64,000 bases of DNA from Clostridiales bacterium (GTDB lineage: Bacteria > Bacillota > Clostridia > Saccharofermentanales > Saccharofermentanaceae), in NCBI GenBank assembly GCA_017561715.1, contig JAFZBN010000021.1:62001-126000 (forward strand), read 5' to 3'. A program made the translations under genes and the position numbers. Positions 8,700-18,278 of this stretch are shown here, one piece after another (the first letter of the stretch is position 1; each line of letters starts with the position of its first letter). A model generated the notes under the pieces. It searched no databases. It worked only from the letters and a program-made list of their open reading frames with translations, and was not told the DNA's origin.

Positions 8700-9827
8700 A
8701 TGAATTTTATTGATCTTGGAAGACAGTATGAATGCATCAAGGAAAAAGTTGATGCCGGTATTAAGAACGTTGTTGAGTCCCAGCACTACATTATGGGACC
8801 TGAAGTAAAAGAACTCGAGGATCAGCTCGCAAAGTTCGCAGGCAGAAAGTACTGCCTCACATGCAGCAGCGGTACAGAAGCTCTGATCATTCCGCTTATG
8901 GCTTATAACCTCACTAAGGATGACGCAGTATTTGTTCCGTCCTTTACATTCTTTGCTTCTGCAGAGAGCATTAACCTTGCAGGTGCTACGCCGGTATTTG
9001 TTGACTCCGACAGAACTTTCAACATGGATCCGGAAAGCCTCAAGCGCGAGATCGCTCGTGTTAAGGCAGAAGGAAAGCTCAATCCGAAGGGACTTATCAT
9101 TGTAGACCTTTTCGGCCGTAGCGCTGATTATGATAAACTTCTTCCGATCGCTGAAGAAAACGGTCTCTTCGTTCTCGAAGATGCTGCACAGGGCTTCGGC
9201 GGAAGCCTCCGTGGCAAGAGAAACGGTTCTTTCGGTGACGTTTCCGCTACATCTTTCTTCCCGGCAAAGCCGCTGGGCTGCTATGGTGACGGTGGTGCTA
9301 TCTTCACTGATGACGAAGAGCTCTATAACCTTATGCATTCCATCCGTGTACACGGTCAGGGAAGCGATAAGTACGACAACGTAAGACTCGGCCTGAATGG
9401 TCGTATGGATACTATCCAGTGCGCGGTTGTTCTTGCAAAGCTCACTGTTTTCGATGACGAACTGAAAGCAAGACAGGATGTTGCCGACTGGTATGACAAG
9501 TATCTTGACGCATCTTTCGATCGTCCGCTTCGTGATGAAGAATACTTCTCTGCATGGGCTCAGTACACAGTACTTGCCAAGGATGAAGAGCAGAGATCCA
9601 AGATCGTTGCCGGCATGAAGGAAAAAGATATTCCGGTCATGATCTACTATCCGATCCCGCTTCACCAGCAGACAGCTTACAAGAACCTCGGTTACGGTGA
9701 TGTAAGTCTCCCGTACTGTGAGTCCGTTGCGAAGCGCGTATTCAGCCTTCCGATGCATCCGTATCTGAAGGAAGAAGAAGTTAAGCAGATCTGTGAGGCT
9801 CTTAACTCTGTCGTTGCAGGACTCTGA
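8700..9827 (+). CDS. wbpE: UDP-2-acetamido-2-deoxy-3-oxo-glucuronate aminotransferase (WbpE type)
   Basis: The 375-residue PLP enzyme opens MNFIDLGRQYECIKEKVDAG and carries HYIMGPEVKELEDQLA and CSSGTEALIIPLMA. VLEDAAQGFGGSLRGKR has the PLP-binding Asp, and the Schiff-base lysine is in SFFPAKPLGCYGDGGA. These segments track WbpE, which transfers the amino group from glutamate to C3 of the 3-keto-glucuronate nucleotide. It shares the strand with the oxidoreductase (19-base gap) and has a clear AAGGAG site. It is clearly different from the longer aminotransferase at the start of the locus. Confidence 0.87.
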   Translation: MNFIDLGRQYECIKEKVDAGIKNVVESQHYIMGPEVKELEDQLAKFAGRKYCLTCSSGTEALIIPLMAYNLTKDDAVFVPSFTFFASAESINLAGATPVFVDSDRTFNMDPESLKREIARVKAEGKLNPKGLIIVDLFGRSADYDKLLPIAEENGLFVLEDAAQGFGGSLRGKRNGSFGDVSATSFFPAKPLGCYGDGGAIFTDDEELYNLMHSIRVHGQGSDKYDNVRLGLNGRMDTIQCAVVLAKLTVFDDELKARQDVADWYDKYLDASFDRPLRDEEYFSAWAQYTVLAKDEEQRSKIVAGMKEKDIPVMIYYPIPLHQQTAYKNLGYGDVSLPYCESVAKRVFSLPMHPYLKEEEVKQICEALNSVVAGL

Positions 9828-9856
9828 TAGGGGTATTCTTCTTAGGGGACAGCAAG

Positions 9857-10948
9857 ATGGGGAAAAATCGTCGAATCATGCATGGCCTGACCGAAGTAGC
9901 GGGGCAAAACTCCTACTCGGTCCAGGGCTTAAAGCAGATCGGAGAGAATGCTGAAACAGTTATCTACTGTAAGCATCCTTTCGCATACAAATATGATCGT
10001 TGTCTGAACATCGACAGATCCAAGCGGATCCTTCTTCCGATCAACGCGTTGAAGATGCTTGGTTTCTATATCTCTTCGATGTTTAAGTATAAGACCTTTC
10101 ATTTCCATTTCGGGTACAGCACACTTTACGGAACAGAATTGTGGACCTACAAACTGTTCCGTAAAAATCTGTTTTTCGAGTTTCACGGAAGTGATCTTCG
10201 CGACCAGAAAAAAGCTTGCGAGATCATGGGAATGCCTTTCGATGAGAAGGACGCGAGCAGCCCGAGAATGCATAAACGCAATCGTAAGATCTGTAAGTAC
10301 GCAGACGGTATCGTCATTCACGATGATGAACTGATCCCATATCTTCCGCCTGTCAAAAATTCTCTTTATGTCGTTCCGCTTCGTGTGGATATATCGCAGT
10401 TTGAGCCTTGCTATCCTAAGGCGGATAACTCGAGCATCCGTATCGTTCACGCTCCAAGTAAAAGAGCGATCAAGGGAACACAGTTTGTGCTTGACGCAGT
10501 CGAAGAATTAAAGAAGAAGTACGACAATATCGAATTAGTCCTTGTAGAGGGAAAGACTCAAAAAGAAGCATTTGAGATCTATAAGACGGCCGATATCATT
10601 ATTGATCAGCTTTGGGCCGGAACATACGGTGTTTTCGCGATCGAGAGCATGGCTCTCGGAAAGCCCGTTATCACATATATCAGTGATGCCATGAAAGAAC
10701 GCCTTCCTGAGGATCTTCCGATCGTAAGCGCCAGCACGAAAACGATCAAAGATGCGGTCGAAATGCTCGTCAATGATCCGCAGCTTCGTGTCGAAAAGGG
10801 AAGAGCAGGCCGTGAATATGCGGAGAATTATCATGATTACCGTATCGTCGCGAATGTTCTCAAAGGTGTATACGATGGAACAGGTAAGCCGTTATCCGGC
10901 AGAGAAGCTTTTGCTCAGGTAAAAGAGCTGAAATTGAAGAAGAGTTGA
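9857..10948 (+). CDS. Glycosyltransferase, GT4-like
   Basis: The 363-residue protein looks like a GT-B glycosyltransferase. The N-terminal half contains FHFHFGYSTLYGTELW and FFEFHGSDLRD, a region seen in GT4-type acceptor domains. The C-terminal half contains RIVHAPSKRAIKGTQF and YGVFAIESMALGKPVITY near residues 256-273, the donor nucleotide-binding loop with the conserved Glu. It lies four bases before the flippase gene and presumably adds one of the later sugars of the repeat unit. The sugar is unknown. Confidence 0.75.
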   Translation: MGKNRRIMHGLTEVAGQNSYSVQGLKQIGENAETVIYCKHPFAYKYDRCLNIDRSKRILLPINALKMLGFYISSMFKYKTFHFHFGYSTLYGTELWTYKLFRKNLFFEFHGSDLRDQKKACEIMGMPFDEKDASSPRMHKRNRKICKYADGIVIHDDELIPYLPPVKNSLYVVPLRVDISQFEPCYPKADNSSIRIVHAPSKRAIKGTQFVLDAVEELKKKYDNIELVLVEGKTQKEAFEIYKTADIIIDQLWAGTYGVFAIESMALGKPVITYISDAMKERLPEDLPIVSASTKTIKDAVEMLVNDPQLRVEKGRAGREYAENYHDYRIVANVLKGVYDGTGKPLSGREAFAQVKELKLKKS

Positions 10949-10952
10949 TCAG

Positions 10953-12431
10953 ATGGCAGAGAAATCCAGCAGTAAAATTGGCAGTTTTATAAAGGGAAGT
11001 ACGATCCTTGTCTTAAGCAACATGTGCTTAAAGGCGATCAACTTCTTCCTTTTGCCGTTATATACAGATAATCTGACTACCGAGATGATGGGTGTATCCG
11101 ACTCGATCACCAATCTTACCGGTATTCTTTTGCCGCTTCTGACAATGGGTCTTGATTCGGCATTCAGTGCATTTTACTTTGATAAAGAAGACCCGGACCG
11201 CTCGAAAAAAGTATTTCATACTTTGACCCGATTCTTCTTTATAATCGGTTTTATTCCGATCCTCATGATCCTTGCATCGCCACTTATTTCCCAGATACTG
11301 TTCCACCAGACGGAATATTTCTACATTGTATCTTTTGCGCTGGTTTCCGTATCCTTTAACCTTTGGTATCTGCCATATTCGCTGGAACTTCGTCTGAAGA
11401 ACAAGATGTTCCTTTTCGGTCTTTCGAATCTGATCTCGTCACTTTCGATGATCCTCTTAAACGTTCTGTTCGTCAGCGTTCTGCATCTTGGCGCAATGTC
11501 TCTGATCCTGAGTATGGCGATCGTTCACTGCGAGATGCTTTTGATCCTTCTTTTTATGGTAAAGCAGACGCCGAAGAAGGAGTATTACGAAAAGACTCTC
11601 ATGAAGCCGATGCTGAAGTTCGCGATCCCGCTGATGCCGATGAGCATCATGATGTGGATCCTGTCGCTTTCCGATCAGTATGTTATTCTTCACTGGCATG
11701 GTGAAGATGCTGTCGGTATCTACGGCATCGGTCTTCGTTTCGCCAGCATGCTTAATGTTGTTATCTCAGCTGTTTCAGTAGCATATACGACTTTCGCGTT
11801 CAGCAGTAAGGATGACAGCAATGCGAAGAAAATGTATTACTATGTCTTCAATATCGTCTCTTTTATTCTTCTGGGTGCTTCGTTTACCGTTTCGATTTTC
11901 GGTAAAGAGATCATCGGTTTGATGACGGCGGAATCTTATCATGAAGCGTATACGACTCTTCGCGACCTCATGTTCGCCCAGACGCTTTACGCGATGACCA
12001 CGATCATCGGATATGGTATCTATTTCGCAAAGAAGAGCATATATTCACTGATCTCCGTTTCAACGGGCGCAATTGTGAATTTGGGCCTTAACCTCATTTT
12101 GATCCCGAAATACGGAATTATCGCTGCGGCTCTTACCACACTGATCGGTTATACGCTTCACTATTTTATTACCATGTATTTCTCCAAGAAGGTTTTCCCT
12201 TGTCAGTATGGAGAATTGAAGGTCACTTTGGTGCTTGTATGCCTCTATGTGATAACATATTTTTCAGGAGAGCTTTCATTTAAGTATAAGATCGCGATCT
12301 GGTGCGGATGTGTTATCGTCGCGTTTATCCTCTTCAGAAAGGTCATCACCGATGTTCTTAAGTTTGCAAAAGCAAAACTGAAAGCAAAGAAAAAGAAGCC
12401 GGAAGAGGAAGCTGTAGAAGGAGAAGCATAA
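10953..12431 (+). CDS. Wzx-type lipid-linked oligosaccharide flippase
   Basis: This 492-residue protein has about twelve to fourteen hydrophobic helices, with the MOP/MATE superfamily start KGSTILVLSNMCLKAINFFLLP and a lysine- and glutamate-rich cytoplasmic tail. Length, helix pattern and context match polysaccharide biosynthesis flippases (Wzx/RfbX). The role would be moving the undecaprenyl-linked repeat unit across the membrane for polymerisation by the Wzy-like protein. The stop and the next start overlap as TAATG. Confidence 0.85.
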   Translation: MAEKSSSKIGSFIKGSTILVLSNMCLKAINFFLLPLYTDNLTTEMMGVSDSITNLTGILLPLLTMGLDSAFSAFYFDKEDPDRSKKVFHTLTRFFFIIGFIPILMILASPLISQILFHQTEYFYIVSFALVSVSFNLWYLPYSLELRLKNKMFLFGLSNLISSLSMILLNVLFVSVLHLGAMSLILSMAIVHCEMLLILLFMVKQTPKKEYYEKTLMKPMLKFAIPLMPMSIMMWILSLSDQYVILHWHGEDAVGIYGIGLRFASMLNVVISAVSVAYTTFAFSSKDDSNAKKMYYYVFNIVSFILLGASFTVSIFGKEIIGLMTAESYHEAYTTLRDLMFAQTLYAMTTIIGYGIYFAKKSIYSLISVSTGAIVNLGLNLILIPKYGIIAAALTTLIGYTLHYFITMYFSKKVFPCQYGELKVTLVLVCLYVITYFSGELSFKYKIAIWCGCVIVAFILFRKVITDVLKFAKAKLKAKKKKPEEEAVEGEA

Positions 12432-13516
12432 TGAAACTTCTGTATATCACATTTATCGATATGAATGATGCTCCTTCGACCGGATCATCCGTAAGACCTC
12501 TGAAAATGCTCGAGGCCTTCAATGAACTTGGTATCGAGGTCGTAACCGTAAGCGGCATGAACAACAATATCAAGGCCAGAAAACAGGCAGTCAAAGTGAT
12601 CAAGAACAAGTTAAGATCCTGGACTCCGGATCTGTGTTATATCGAGCCTCCGACAGGACCGTTTTTCTATCATGGCGACGTCGGCCTCGTAAAGTATTTA
12701 CATAAAAAAGGTATTCCGATGTCGATCTTTTACCGTGACGCATATTGGAAGTATCCGGAATACTATATCAATAAAGATACTCCGAAGATCGATGTGCTGA
12801 AGCACAAGGTCATCAAGTGCATGCAGCAACATCAGTGGAACGTTTTTAAGAAAACAATGGACATCATCTATTTCCCGTCGCTTACGATGGCGAAAGAGTT
12901 TGATTGCGAGAACAAGAAGATCTTACCTCCGGGTTCTTTCACACCGCAGTTTGTTGAGAAGACTGAACTTTCTGATCCACTCACATTCATTTTTGTCGGA
13001 GGCGCCGCGAAAAACCACGGAACTCATCTGACGATCGAAGCTTTTGAGAAGGTAAATCAAGGTAAGGTTCGCGCGAAGGTCACTTACATCTGCCCGAAAG
13101 ATCAGTGGGACAGTCTCGGGATCGATAAAGAGAAGTACCGTGACTGGCTTGATATCGTTCATGCTTCCGGTGATGCTTTGAAGCCTTATTACGAGAAGTC
13201 TGATGTCGCGCTTCTTACTGCGCCGAAGACTTTCTATCGTGACTTTGCGGTTCCGATCAAAGTATTCGAATACTGTTCCTATTTAAAACCGATGCTGGTC
13301 ACCAACTGTACCGAGACAGCAAGGATCGTAAATGACAATCATGCCGGCTGGGTTACGGATGATAATGTTGATAGTGTTTCTTCTGAAATCATCCGTTTGT
13401 GTGAGAATCCGGATGAAGTTTTGAAGATCCGTGATAATATGAAAGAGGCGAGAGACAATAATCTCTGGGTCAATCGTGCAAAACAGGTTATCGAAGACCT
13501 AACGGGTAAAAAATAA
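12431..13516 (+). CDS. Glycosyltransferase, GT4-like
   Basis: This 361-residue protein starts MKLLYITFIDMNDAPSTGSS, followed by the SVRPLKMLEAFNELG helix common in GT4 N-terminal domains. Its donor half contains TFIFVGGAAKNHGTHL and VPIKVFEYCSYLKPMLVT near residues 272-289, where the Glu of the nucleotide-binding loop is present. It is coupled to the flippase by a one-base overlap. The donor and acceptor cannot be assigned. Confidence 0.75.
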   Translation: MKLLYITFIDMNDAPSTGSSVRPLKMLEAFNELGIEVVTVSGMNNNIKARKQAVKVIKNKLRSWTPDLCYIEPPTGPFFYHGDVGLVKYLHKKGIPMSIFYRDAYWKYPEYYINKDTPKIDVLKHKVIKCMQQHQWNVFKKTMDIIYFPSLTMAKEFDCENKKILPPGSFTPQFVEKTELSDPLTFIFVGGAAKNHGTHLTIEAFEKVNQGKVRAKVTYICPKDQWDSLGIDKEKYRDWLDIVHASGDALKPYYEKSDVALLTAPKTFYRDFAVPIKVFEYCSYLKPMLVTNCTETARIVNDNHAGWVTDDNVDSVSSEIIRLCENPDEVLKIRDNMKEARDNNLWVNRAKQVIEDLTGKK

Positions 13517-13552
13517 AGCTACGGCGAAGCCGATAATAAGGAGGATAATCAA

Positions 13553-14056
13553 ATGTCTTATTTTGTTCATGAAAGCAGTTACATTGATGATGATGTAGTG
13601 ATCGGTGAGGGTACCAAGATCTGGTATTTCTGCCATATCCAGAGCGGAGCAAGAATCGGAAAAAACTGCTCTATGGGTCAGAATGTTAATGTATCCAATA
13701 ACGTTACGATCGGCGACAACTGCAGGATCCAGAATAATGTTTCTCTCTATGAAGGCGTAACGCTTGAAGATGACGTTTTCTGCGGACCTTCCTGTGTTTT
13801 CACAAACGACCTTACCCCGAGAGCAACTTTCCCGAAGGGACATGAGAACTACGGTAAGACGATTATCGGTAAGGGCGCAAGCATCGGTGCTAATGCAACG
13901 ATCGTATGCGGTCACAATCTCGGCAGATATTCCATGGTTGCGGCAGGCGCCGTAGTTACTAAGGATGTTCCTGAATATGCGCTGGTTGCAGGTGTTCCTG
14001 CCAGAATCATCGCTTATGTAAACGAGCAGGGAGATATCGTTAAGAGAGTAAAATAA
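13553..14056 (+). CDS. wbpD: UDP-2-acetamido-3-amino-glucuronate N-acetyltransferase (WbpD/WlbB type)
   Basis: The 167 residues are almost entirely a left-handed beta helix of hexapeptide repeats ([30 protein letters not shown] and so on). The WbpD-specific block [20 protein letters not shown] and FTNDLTPRA follows. The enzyme uses acetyl-CoA to acetylate the C3 amine made by the WbpE-like enzyme, giving UDP-2,3-diacetamido-2,3-dideoxyglucuronate. It is slightly shorter than the roughly 190-residue relatives. AAGGAGG precedes the ATG by nine bases. No WbpI-type 2-epimerase is in the window, so the product may stay in the gluco form. Confidence 0.85.
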   Translation: MSYFVHESSYIDDDVVIGEGTKIWYFCHIQSGARIGKNCSMGQNVNVSNNVTIGDNCRIQNNVSLYEGVTLEDDVFCGPSCVFTNDLTPRATFPKGHENYGKTIIGKGASIGANATIVCGHNLGRYSMVAAGAVVTKDVPEYALVAGVPARIIAYVNEQGDIVKRVK

Positions 14057-14071
14057 TCAGGGGAGAGCGGA

Positions 14072-15154
14072 ATGTCTTCTGACGGGATGGTAAAAAAGCA
14101 GCGTCTGGTACTCCTGGACTTGATGAGGATCGTGTTTGCGCTTTTGATCTACGCAAGACATTCTATCACCATGTTCGGGTGTTCTTACGGCGCCTCTGTC
14201 AATTATCGTATCAGATATCTGACGCATCCGATCATGACCGGATTCTTTCTTCTTTCCGGATTTGCCATGTTCTATTCCTATTCGGGAAAGAGCCTGGATA
14301 ACGTATCCCAGATGAAACAGTTCTGGATCAAAAGGCTGATTACGATCATTCCGTCTTACTACCTCATCCATTTTCTCTGGCTGATTTTTAACAGAGGCCA
14401 GTTCAAAGAATGGCTGATCATGTCTCCGATGGAACTTACCGGAACTCAGAGCGCCTACAGTTCGTTCTTCGGTATCCTTCATAACGGCGGCACATGGTTT
14501 GTCAGCTGTATCCTGTTCTGTTATTTCCTTTATCCGTTGATCCATACGATCATTTCCAAGTGTTCAGCAAAGAAACTGATCGTGCTCGGCGCGATATTGC
14601 TTCTTGCGGATTATTATTCCGAGTATCTTGTATCCAGATATCACCTTAATACGAATTACTCGAATCCGTGGTTTCGAATCCTTGAATTTTCGATAGGAGC
14701 GATCGTATGTGCGCTGATGCTGAAGATGCCGGAGAAGAACGCTTTGAAATGCGCAATGTGCGGGGCAGTTTGTGTAGCGGTTGCTGCTGTTGTCATTTAC
14801 GGTCTGATGCATTATTCATTCGGCACTACCATTTTGCGTCTTTCGATCCCCGGAGTCTCCGTGATATTGATGCTTTCCAGAAGTATTAAGTGGAAGGGGA
14901 ATAAAGTCATCAGCATTCTTTCCGGAATGTCGTATCACTTCTTCCTGGTTCAGCTTATACTCTGGGATGTTTCCTCGAAAGTACTGGATGTATTTGGAGG
15001 ATCCGGAAACAAAGTAAAGATCGCGGTTTCATTGGTTTGTTGCACGGTTATCTCTTTCCTGATGTATATGTGCTTTGATAAACCGATCAAGAAGATCGCC
15101 ATGAAGGCTTTGATGAAGAATAATACTGAAACTGCTCCGGCATCAAATAGTTGA
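14072..15154 (+). CDS. Membrane O-acyltransferase, acyltransferase-3 family
   Basis: The 360-residue protein has about ten hydrophobic helices. It begins LVLLDLMRIVFALLIYARHS, with the conserved Arg and the His of the first helix found in the acyltransferase-3 family (OafA/YrhL, NolL, WecH). A second helix carries LLSGFAMFYSYSGKS, where the SGF-F pattern is typical. Such proteins acetylate sugars of surface polysaccharides using cytoplasmic acetyl-CoA. It has no fused SGNH domain. It lies between the acetyltransferase gene and another member of the same family. Confidence 0.8.
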   Translation: MSSDGMVKKQRLVLLDLMRIVFALLIYARHSITMFGCSYGASVNYRIRYLTHPIMTGFFLLSGFAMFYSYSGKSLDNVSQMKQFWIKRLITIIPSYYLIHFLWLIFNRGQFKEWLIMSPMELTGTQSAYSSFFGILHNGGTWFVSCILFCYFLYPLIHTIISKCSAKKLIVLGAILLLADYYSEYLVSRYHLNTNYSNPWFRILEFSIGAIVCALMLKMPEKNALKCAMCGAVCVAVAAVVIYGLMHYSFGTTILRLSIPGVSVILMLSRSIKWKGNKVISILSGMSYHFFLVQLILWDVSSKVLDVFGGSGNKVKIAVSLVCCTVISFLMYMCFDKPIKKIAMKALMKNNTETAPASNS

Positions 15155-15164
15155 GTGTAAGCGT

Positions 15165-16244
15165 ATGGAGAAGAAGACCGGGTCTAGAATCGAATATATC
15201 GATGCTCTGAGAACCCTTGCATGTTTTGCGGTGGTGCTTCTTCATGTTTCTGCCTTTAATACAGCCAATGTACCCTTCAAATCCCATGAATGGAATGTAT
15301 TTATGGTTTTCGAAGCCCTGACAAACTGGGCTGTTCCGGTTTTCGTCATGATCTCGGGGGCCATGATGCTTTCAAAAGAATACAGCTACAAGGATATTTT
15401 GAAAAAAGCAGGGAAGCTGGCTTTTGTATTCTTTATCTGGTCCTTCCTGTATCTGATCTCCGATATCCTCATCCACGGTTCGTCTGCTTTCGTAAAAGAC
15501 TTTATCTGGCTTCAGGTCTTTTTACAGGGACATTATCACATGTGGTACCTGATCATGCTTTTTGGTCTTTATCTGATCGTCCCGTTTATGAAACCGATCG
15601 CAAAAGACAAAAAGCTCCTTAAGGCTTTCCTGATCCTGGCCTTTATCTTCGGCTTTTTCTGGCCGTCCGTTCGGGATCTGATGATGATCGGAAAGTTCAA
15701 AAAGATCCTCAGCGTGCCTTTTTTCGGCGCAATATACCGTGCATTGATCAACATTACGGATGATCTTCACTTACAGATGGTTCTCGGGTTTGTCGGATAT
15801 TTCGCTTCTGGTTACGCGATCCATCAGATTCCTGAGATGAATAAGAAAAAGGCCGTTATTTGCAGTCTTCTGATGTTTGTCTTTGGCACCGTTATCGTCT
15901 TTTGTGGGTTAAAAGCATCAAACTCTGAAGGAATGGCTTATACTTACTTGAAATACTATCAGTTTGGCGTTTTCCTTCAGGCAGCCGGCCTTTTCATGTT
16001 GTTCAAACATGTCGGGACTTGTGGTCTTGTCTCTCTGATCGCTAAACTCTCCCCGATGAGCCTCGGGATCTATCTTATGCATCCGATGATCCTTGAGATC
16101 CTGAATAAGCGTGATGTGTCGACTTTATCCTTTACATCTGAGTTTTCGGTCCCGGTACTCACGATCGTTGTTTTCGCTGTATGCGCCATCATTACGAAAT
16201 TGCTTTTCATGATGAAAATATCGGCAAAAATCGTGAAGTTATAA
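15165..16244 (+). CDS. Membrane O-acyltransferase, acyltransferase-3 family (WecH-like)
   Basis: This 359-residue, roughly ten-helix protein starts RIEYIDALRTLACFAVVLLH, the canonical acyltransferase-3 opening with Arg-Thr and the helix-1 His. It then has VPVFVMISGAMMLSK and HMWYLIMLFGLYLIVPF, which resemble WecH-type O-acetyltransferases. It is not a close copy of the preceding gene although both belong to one family, so the polysaccharide may be acylated at two positions. It is the last gene of the locus; an A/T-rich gap and a promoter for the next operon follow. Confidence 0.82.
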   Translation: MEKKTGSRIEYIDALRTLACFAVVLLHVSAFNTANVPFKSHEWNVFMVFEALTNWAVPVFVMISGAMMLSKEYSYKDILKKAGKLAFVFFIWSFLYLISDILIHGSSAFVKDFIWLQVFLQGHYHMWYLIMLFGLYLIVPFMKPIAKDKKLLKAFLILAFIFGFFWPSVRDLMMIGKFKKILSVPFFGAIYRALINITDDLHLQMVLGFVGYFASGYAIHQIPEMNKKKAVICSLLMFVFGTVIVFCGLKASNSEGMAYTYLKYYQFGVFLQAAGLFMLFKHVGTCGLVSLIAKLSPMSLGIYLMHPMILEILNKRDVSTLSFTSEFSVPVLTIVVFAVCAIITKLLFMMKISAKIVKL

Positions 16245-16328
16245 TTTTTTCTCGAAAAAATGCAACAATTCTTTTCAATAGTTCGTCATATATACGTGAA
16301 TGGCCCGATTATGTGAATTTTTAGTCAT

Positions 16329-16357
16329 TTGCATTCTTACTATATATGGAATAGTAT
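16329..16357 (+). promoter_or_regulatory. Promoter of the Bat-type operon
   Basis: TTGCAT (16329-16334), a 17-base spacer and TAGTAT (16352-16357) lie about 60 bases before the MoxR start. The surrounding 170-base gap is strongly AT-rich, as expected for a promoter region. Confidence 0.6.
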
Positions 16358-16416
16358 AAGTAAGTTAATAGAAATTTACACAATGAATCTTGAGATTTAT
16401 TGAGAGGAGAAGAAGG

Positions 16417-17406
16417 ATGGAAAATCGCTCAGAAATAACCAATGTAGAGCTTGAAAAGAGCAAACAGATCATTTCTAAGATCACAGAATGCTACTACAAG
16501 AAGATGGTAGGTCAGACCCGACTCGGATGGTCATTACTGATCGCCATCATTTCAAACGGACATATCCTTTTGGAGTCAGTTCCTGGTCTTGCTAAGACGA
16601 CTGCTGCAAAGACCCTCACAGACGCGGTCAACGGTAAGTTCTCACGTATCCAGTGCACACCGGACCTTTTGCCGAGTGACATCATCGGTACACAGATCTT
16701 CAACTATACAACGAATACGTTTGAAACCAAGCTCGGTCCGGTATACGCGAACTTCGTTCTCCTCGATGAGATCAACAGAAGTTCCGCAAAGACCCAGAGT
16801 GCCATGCTCGAAGTCATGCAGGAGCATCAGACGACGATCGGCGGTTATAACTACGCAATGCCGAAGATCTTTACGGTTATCGCTACGCAGAACCCGATCG
16901 AGCAGGAAGGTACATATCTGCTTTCGGAAGCTCAGCTTGACCGTTTCCTTTTGAAAGAAAAGATCGATTATCCGACAAAGGATGAAGAGTTTGAGATCTT
17001 AAACCGCATCGAGAAAGATGTTTTCTCTCATTCCGAAGCCGTAGTTGAGCTCGAGGACGTTTATTTCCTCCAGCAGATGGCACGAAAAGTGTATCTCGAC
17101 GATGCGATCAAGAGATACATCATCAACATCGTAAGCGCTACAAGAAATCCGGCTGGCGTTATCGGTAAAGAACTTGCCGAATACGTTACACTCGGTTCCA
17201 GTACACGTGGTTGTATCGCTTTGATGGAGGTAGCTAAGGCTGTCGCTCTTATCAACGGCAGAAGCTATGTTACTCCGGATGATGTTAAGACACTGATCCA
17301 CAGCGTACTCCGCCACCGTGTATCCCTTAACTTTGCAGCTGTAGCCGATGGTGTTACATCTGAACACATCATCGACAAGATCGTAGGAGCTATTCAGACA
17401 CCATGA
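16417..17406 (+). CDS. MoxR-family AAA+ ATPase
   Basis: The 329 residues form a MoxR-type AAA+ module. Walker A is LLESVPGLAKTTAAK near residues 46-60, the PDLLPSDIIGT loop follows, Walker B is FVLLDEINRSS, sensor 1 is IATQNPIEQEGTY and the arginine-finger helix is LDRFLLKE. MoxR proteins work with von Willebrand factor A (VWA) proteins as chaperone-like partners, and DUF58 and two VWA genes follow here. The ATG with GAGGAGAAGA just upstream is preferred over an in-frame TTG nine codons earlier. The stop overlaps the next start as ATGA. Confidence 0.9.
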   Translation: MENRSEITNVELEKSKQIISKITECYYKKMVGQTRLGWSLLIAIISNGHILLESVPGLAKTTAAKTLTDAVNGKFSRIQCTPDLLPSDIIGTQIFNYTTNTFETKLGPVYANFVLLDEINRSSAKTQSAMLEVMQEHQTTIGGYNYAMPKIFTVIATQNPIEQEGTYLLSEAQLDRFLLKEKIDYPTKDEEFEILNRIEKDVFSHSEAVVELEDVYFLQQMARKVYLDDAIKRYIINIVSATRNPAGVIGKELAEYVTLGSSTRGCIALMEVAKAVALINGRSYVTPDDVKTLIHSVLRHRVSLNFAAVADGVTSEHIIDKIVGAIQTP

Positions 17407-18278
17407 TCCTTGACTATATTACGAAAATAAAGTCGAATATGGCGATCCATACGAAAATCAAGGCTACCAGTATCCTTGACGGCTCATACAAGTCCGTTTT
17501 TATGGGTAGAAGCTTGAATTTCGAAGATCTCCGTGAGTATATTCCCGGCGATAATATTCGTGATATTGACTGGAAGGCTTCTTCCAGAAGTCGAATGTTG
17601 CTCGTAAAGCGTTATATTGCCGAGAAGAAACACAACATCATGATCGTGTTTGACTCCGGAGTGAAGATGCTCGCGGACACGGATGCAGGAGAGACCAAGA
17701 AAGATGTCGCGATTTTTGCAGCGGGAACTCTTGCTTACCTGGCTTACTCGAACGGTGATTTCGTCGGATCTCTTTATAACATCGACGGAAAGCTGCGCTT
17801 TTTCCCGCTTCGTACTCGTCTTTATGATATCGAGAACTTCCTTTCAAGGTACGACAAGGACGTCAAGAATTCGAAGACTTCTGATTTGAACAAGACACTT
17901 GAATACCTCTATAAGAACTTCAGAAGAAAGATGGTCGTCTTTGTTGTCACGGATATGAAAGGTATTTCTTCAGTTTCCGAGCCGATCCTGAAGAAACTTA
18001 TCTGTCAGCATGACGTCCTGTTTATCAACATCAATGATGCCGATCTTACAGGCGATCGCGCGTATAAGATCGAAAAGAACAGATATCTGCCTCGTTTTGT
18101 CACCATGGACAGAAAACTGATCCAGATGGAGAAGGATATCAAGGAAAAGATTTCTAAAGAGAATGAAAGAAAGCTGATGCATCACGCTATCATTTCCACG
18201 GATGTCAGCAGCAAAGAGAATATCACCATGAAGATCACAGAATTGTTGGAGAGACATAGATATGCCGGTATCCGTTGA
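17403..18278 (+). CDS. DUF58-domain protein
   Basis: The 291-residue protein carries the DUF58 core: SVFMGRSLNFEDLREYIPGD followed by IRDIDWKASSRSRMLLVKRY near residues 30-75, then a VWA-like fold with IMIVFDSGVKML. The metal-site motif is weaker than DxSxS because the second Ser is replaced by Lys. DUF58 proteins regularly sit between MoxR and VWA genes in Bat operons; their biochemical role is not established. It is coupled to the ATPase gene by a four-base overlap. Confidence 0.85.
   Translation: MILDYITKIKSNMAIHTKIKATSILDGSYKSVFMGRSLNFEDLREYIPGDNIRDIDWKASSRSRMLLVKRYIAEKKHNIMIVFDSGVKMLADTDAGETKKDVAIFAAGTLAYLAYSNGDFVGSLYNIDGKLRFFPLRTRLYDIENFLSRYDKDVKNSKTSDLNKTLEYLYKNFRRKMVVFVVTDMKGISSVSEPILKKLICQHDVLFININDADLTGDRAYKIEKNRYLPRFVTMDRKLIQMEKDIKEKISKENERKLMHHAIISTDVSSKENITMKITELLERHRYAGIR

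Noticed and set aside
16241..16262. An A/T hairpin (ATTTTTT and AAAAAAT) after the last acyltransferase as a terminator.
   Set aside because: The stem is A/T only and no T-tract follows it, so it is too weak to claim as a terminator.
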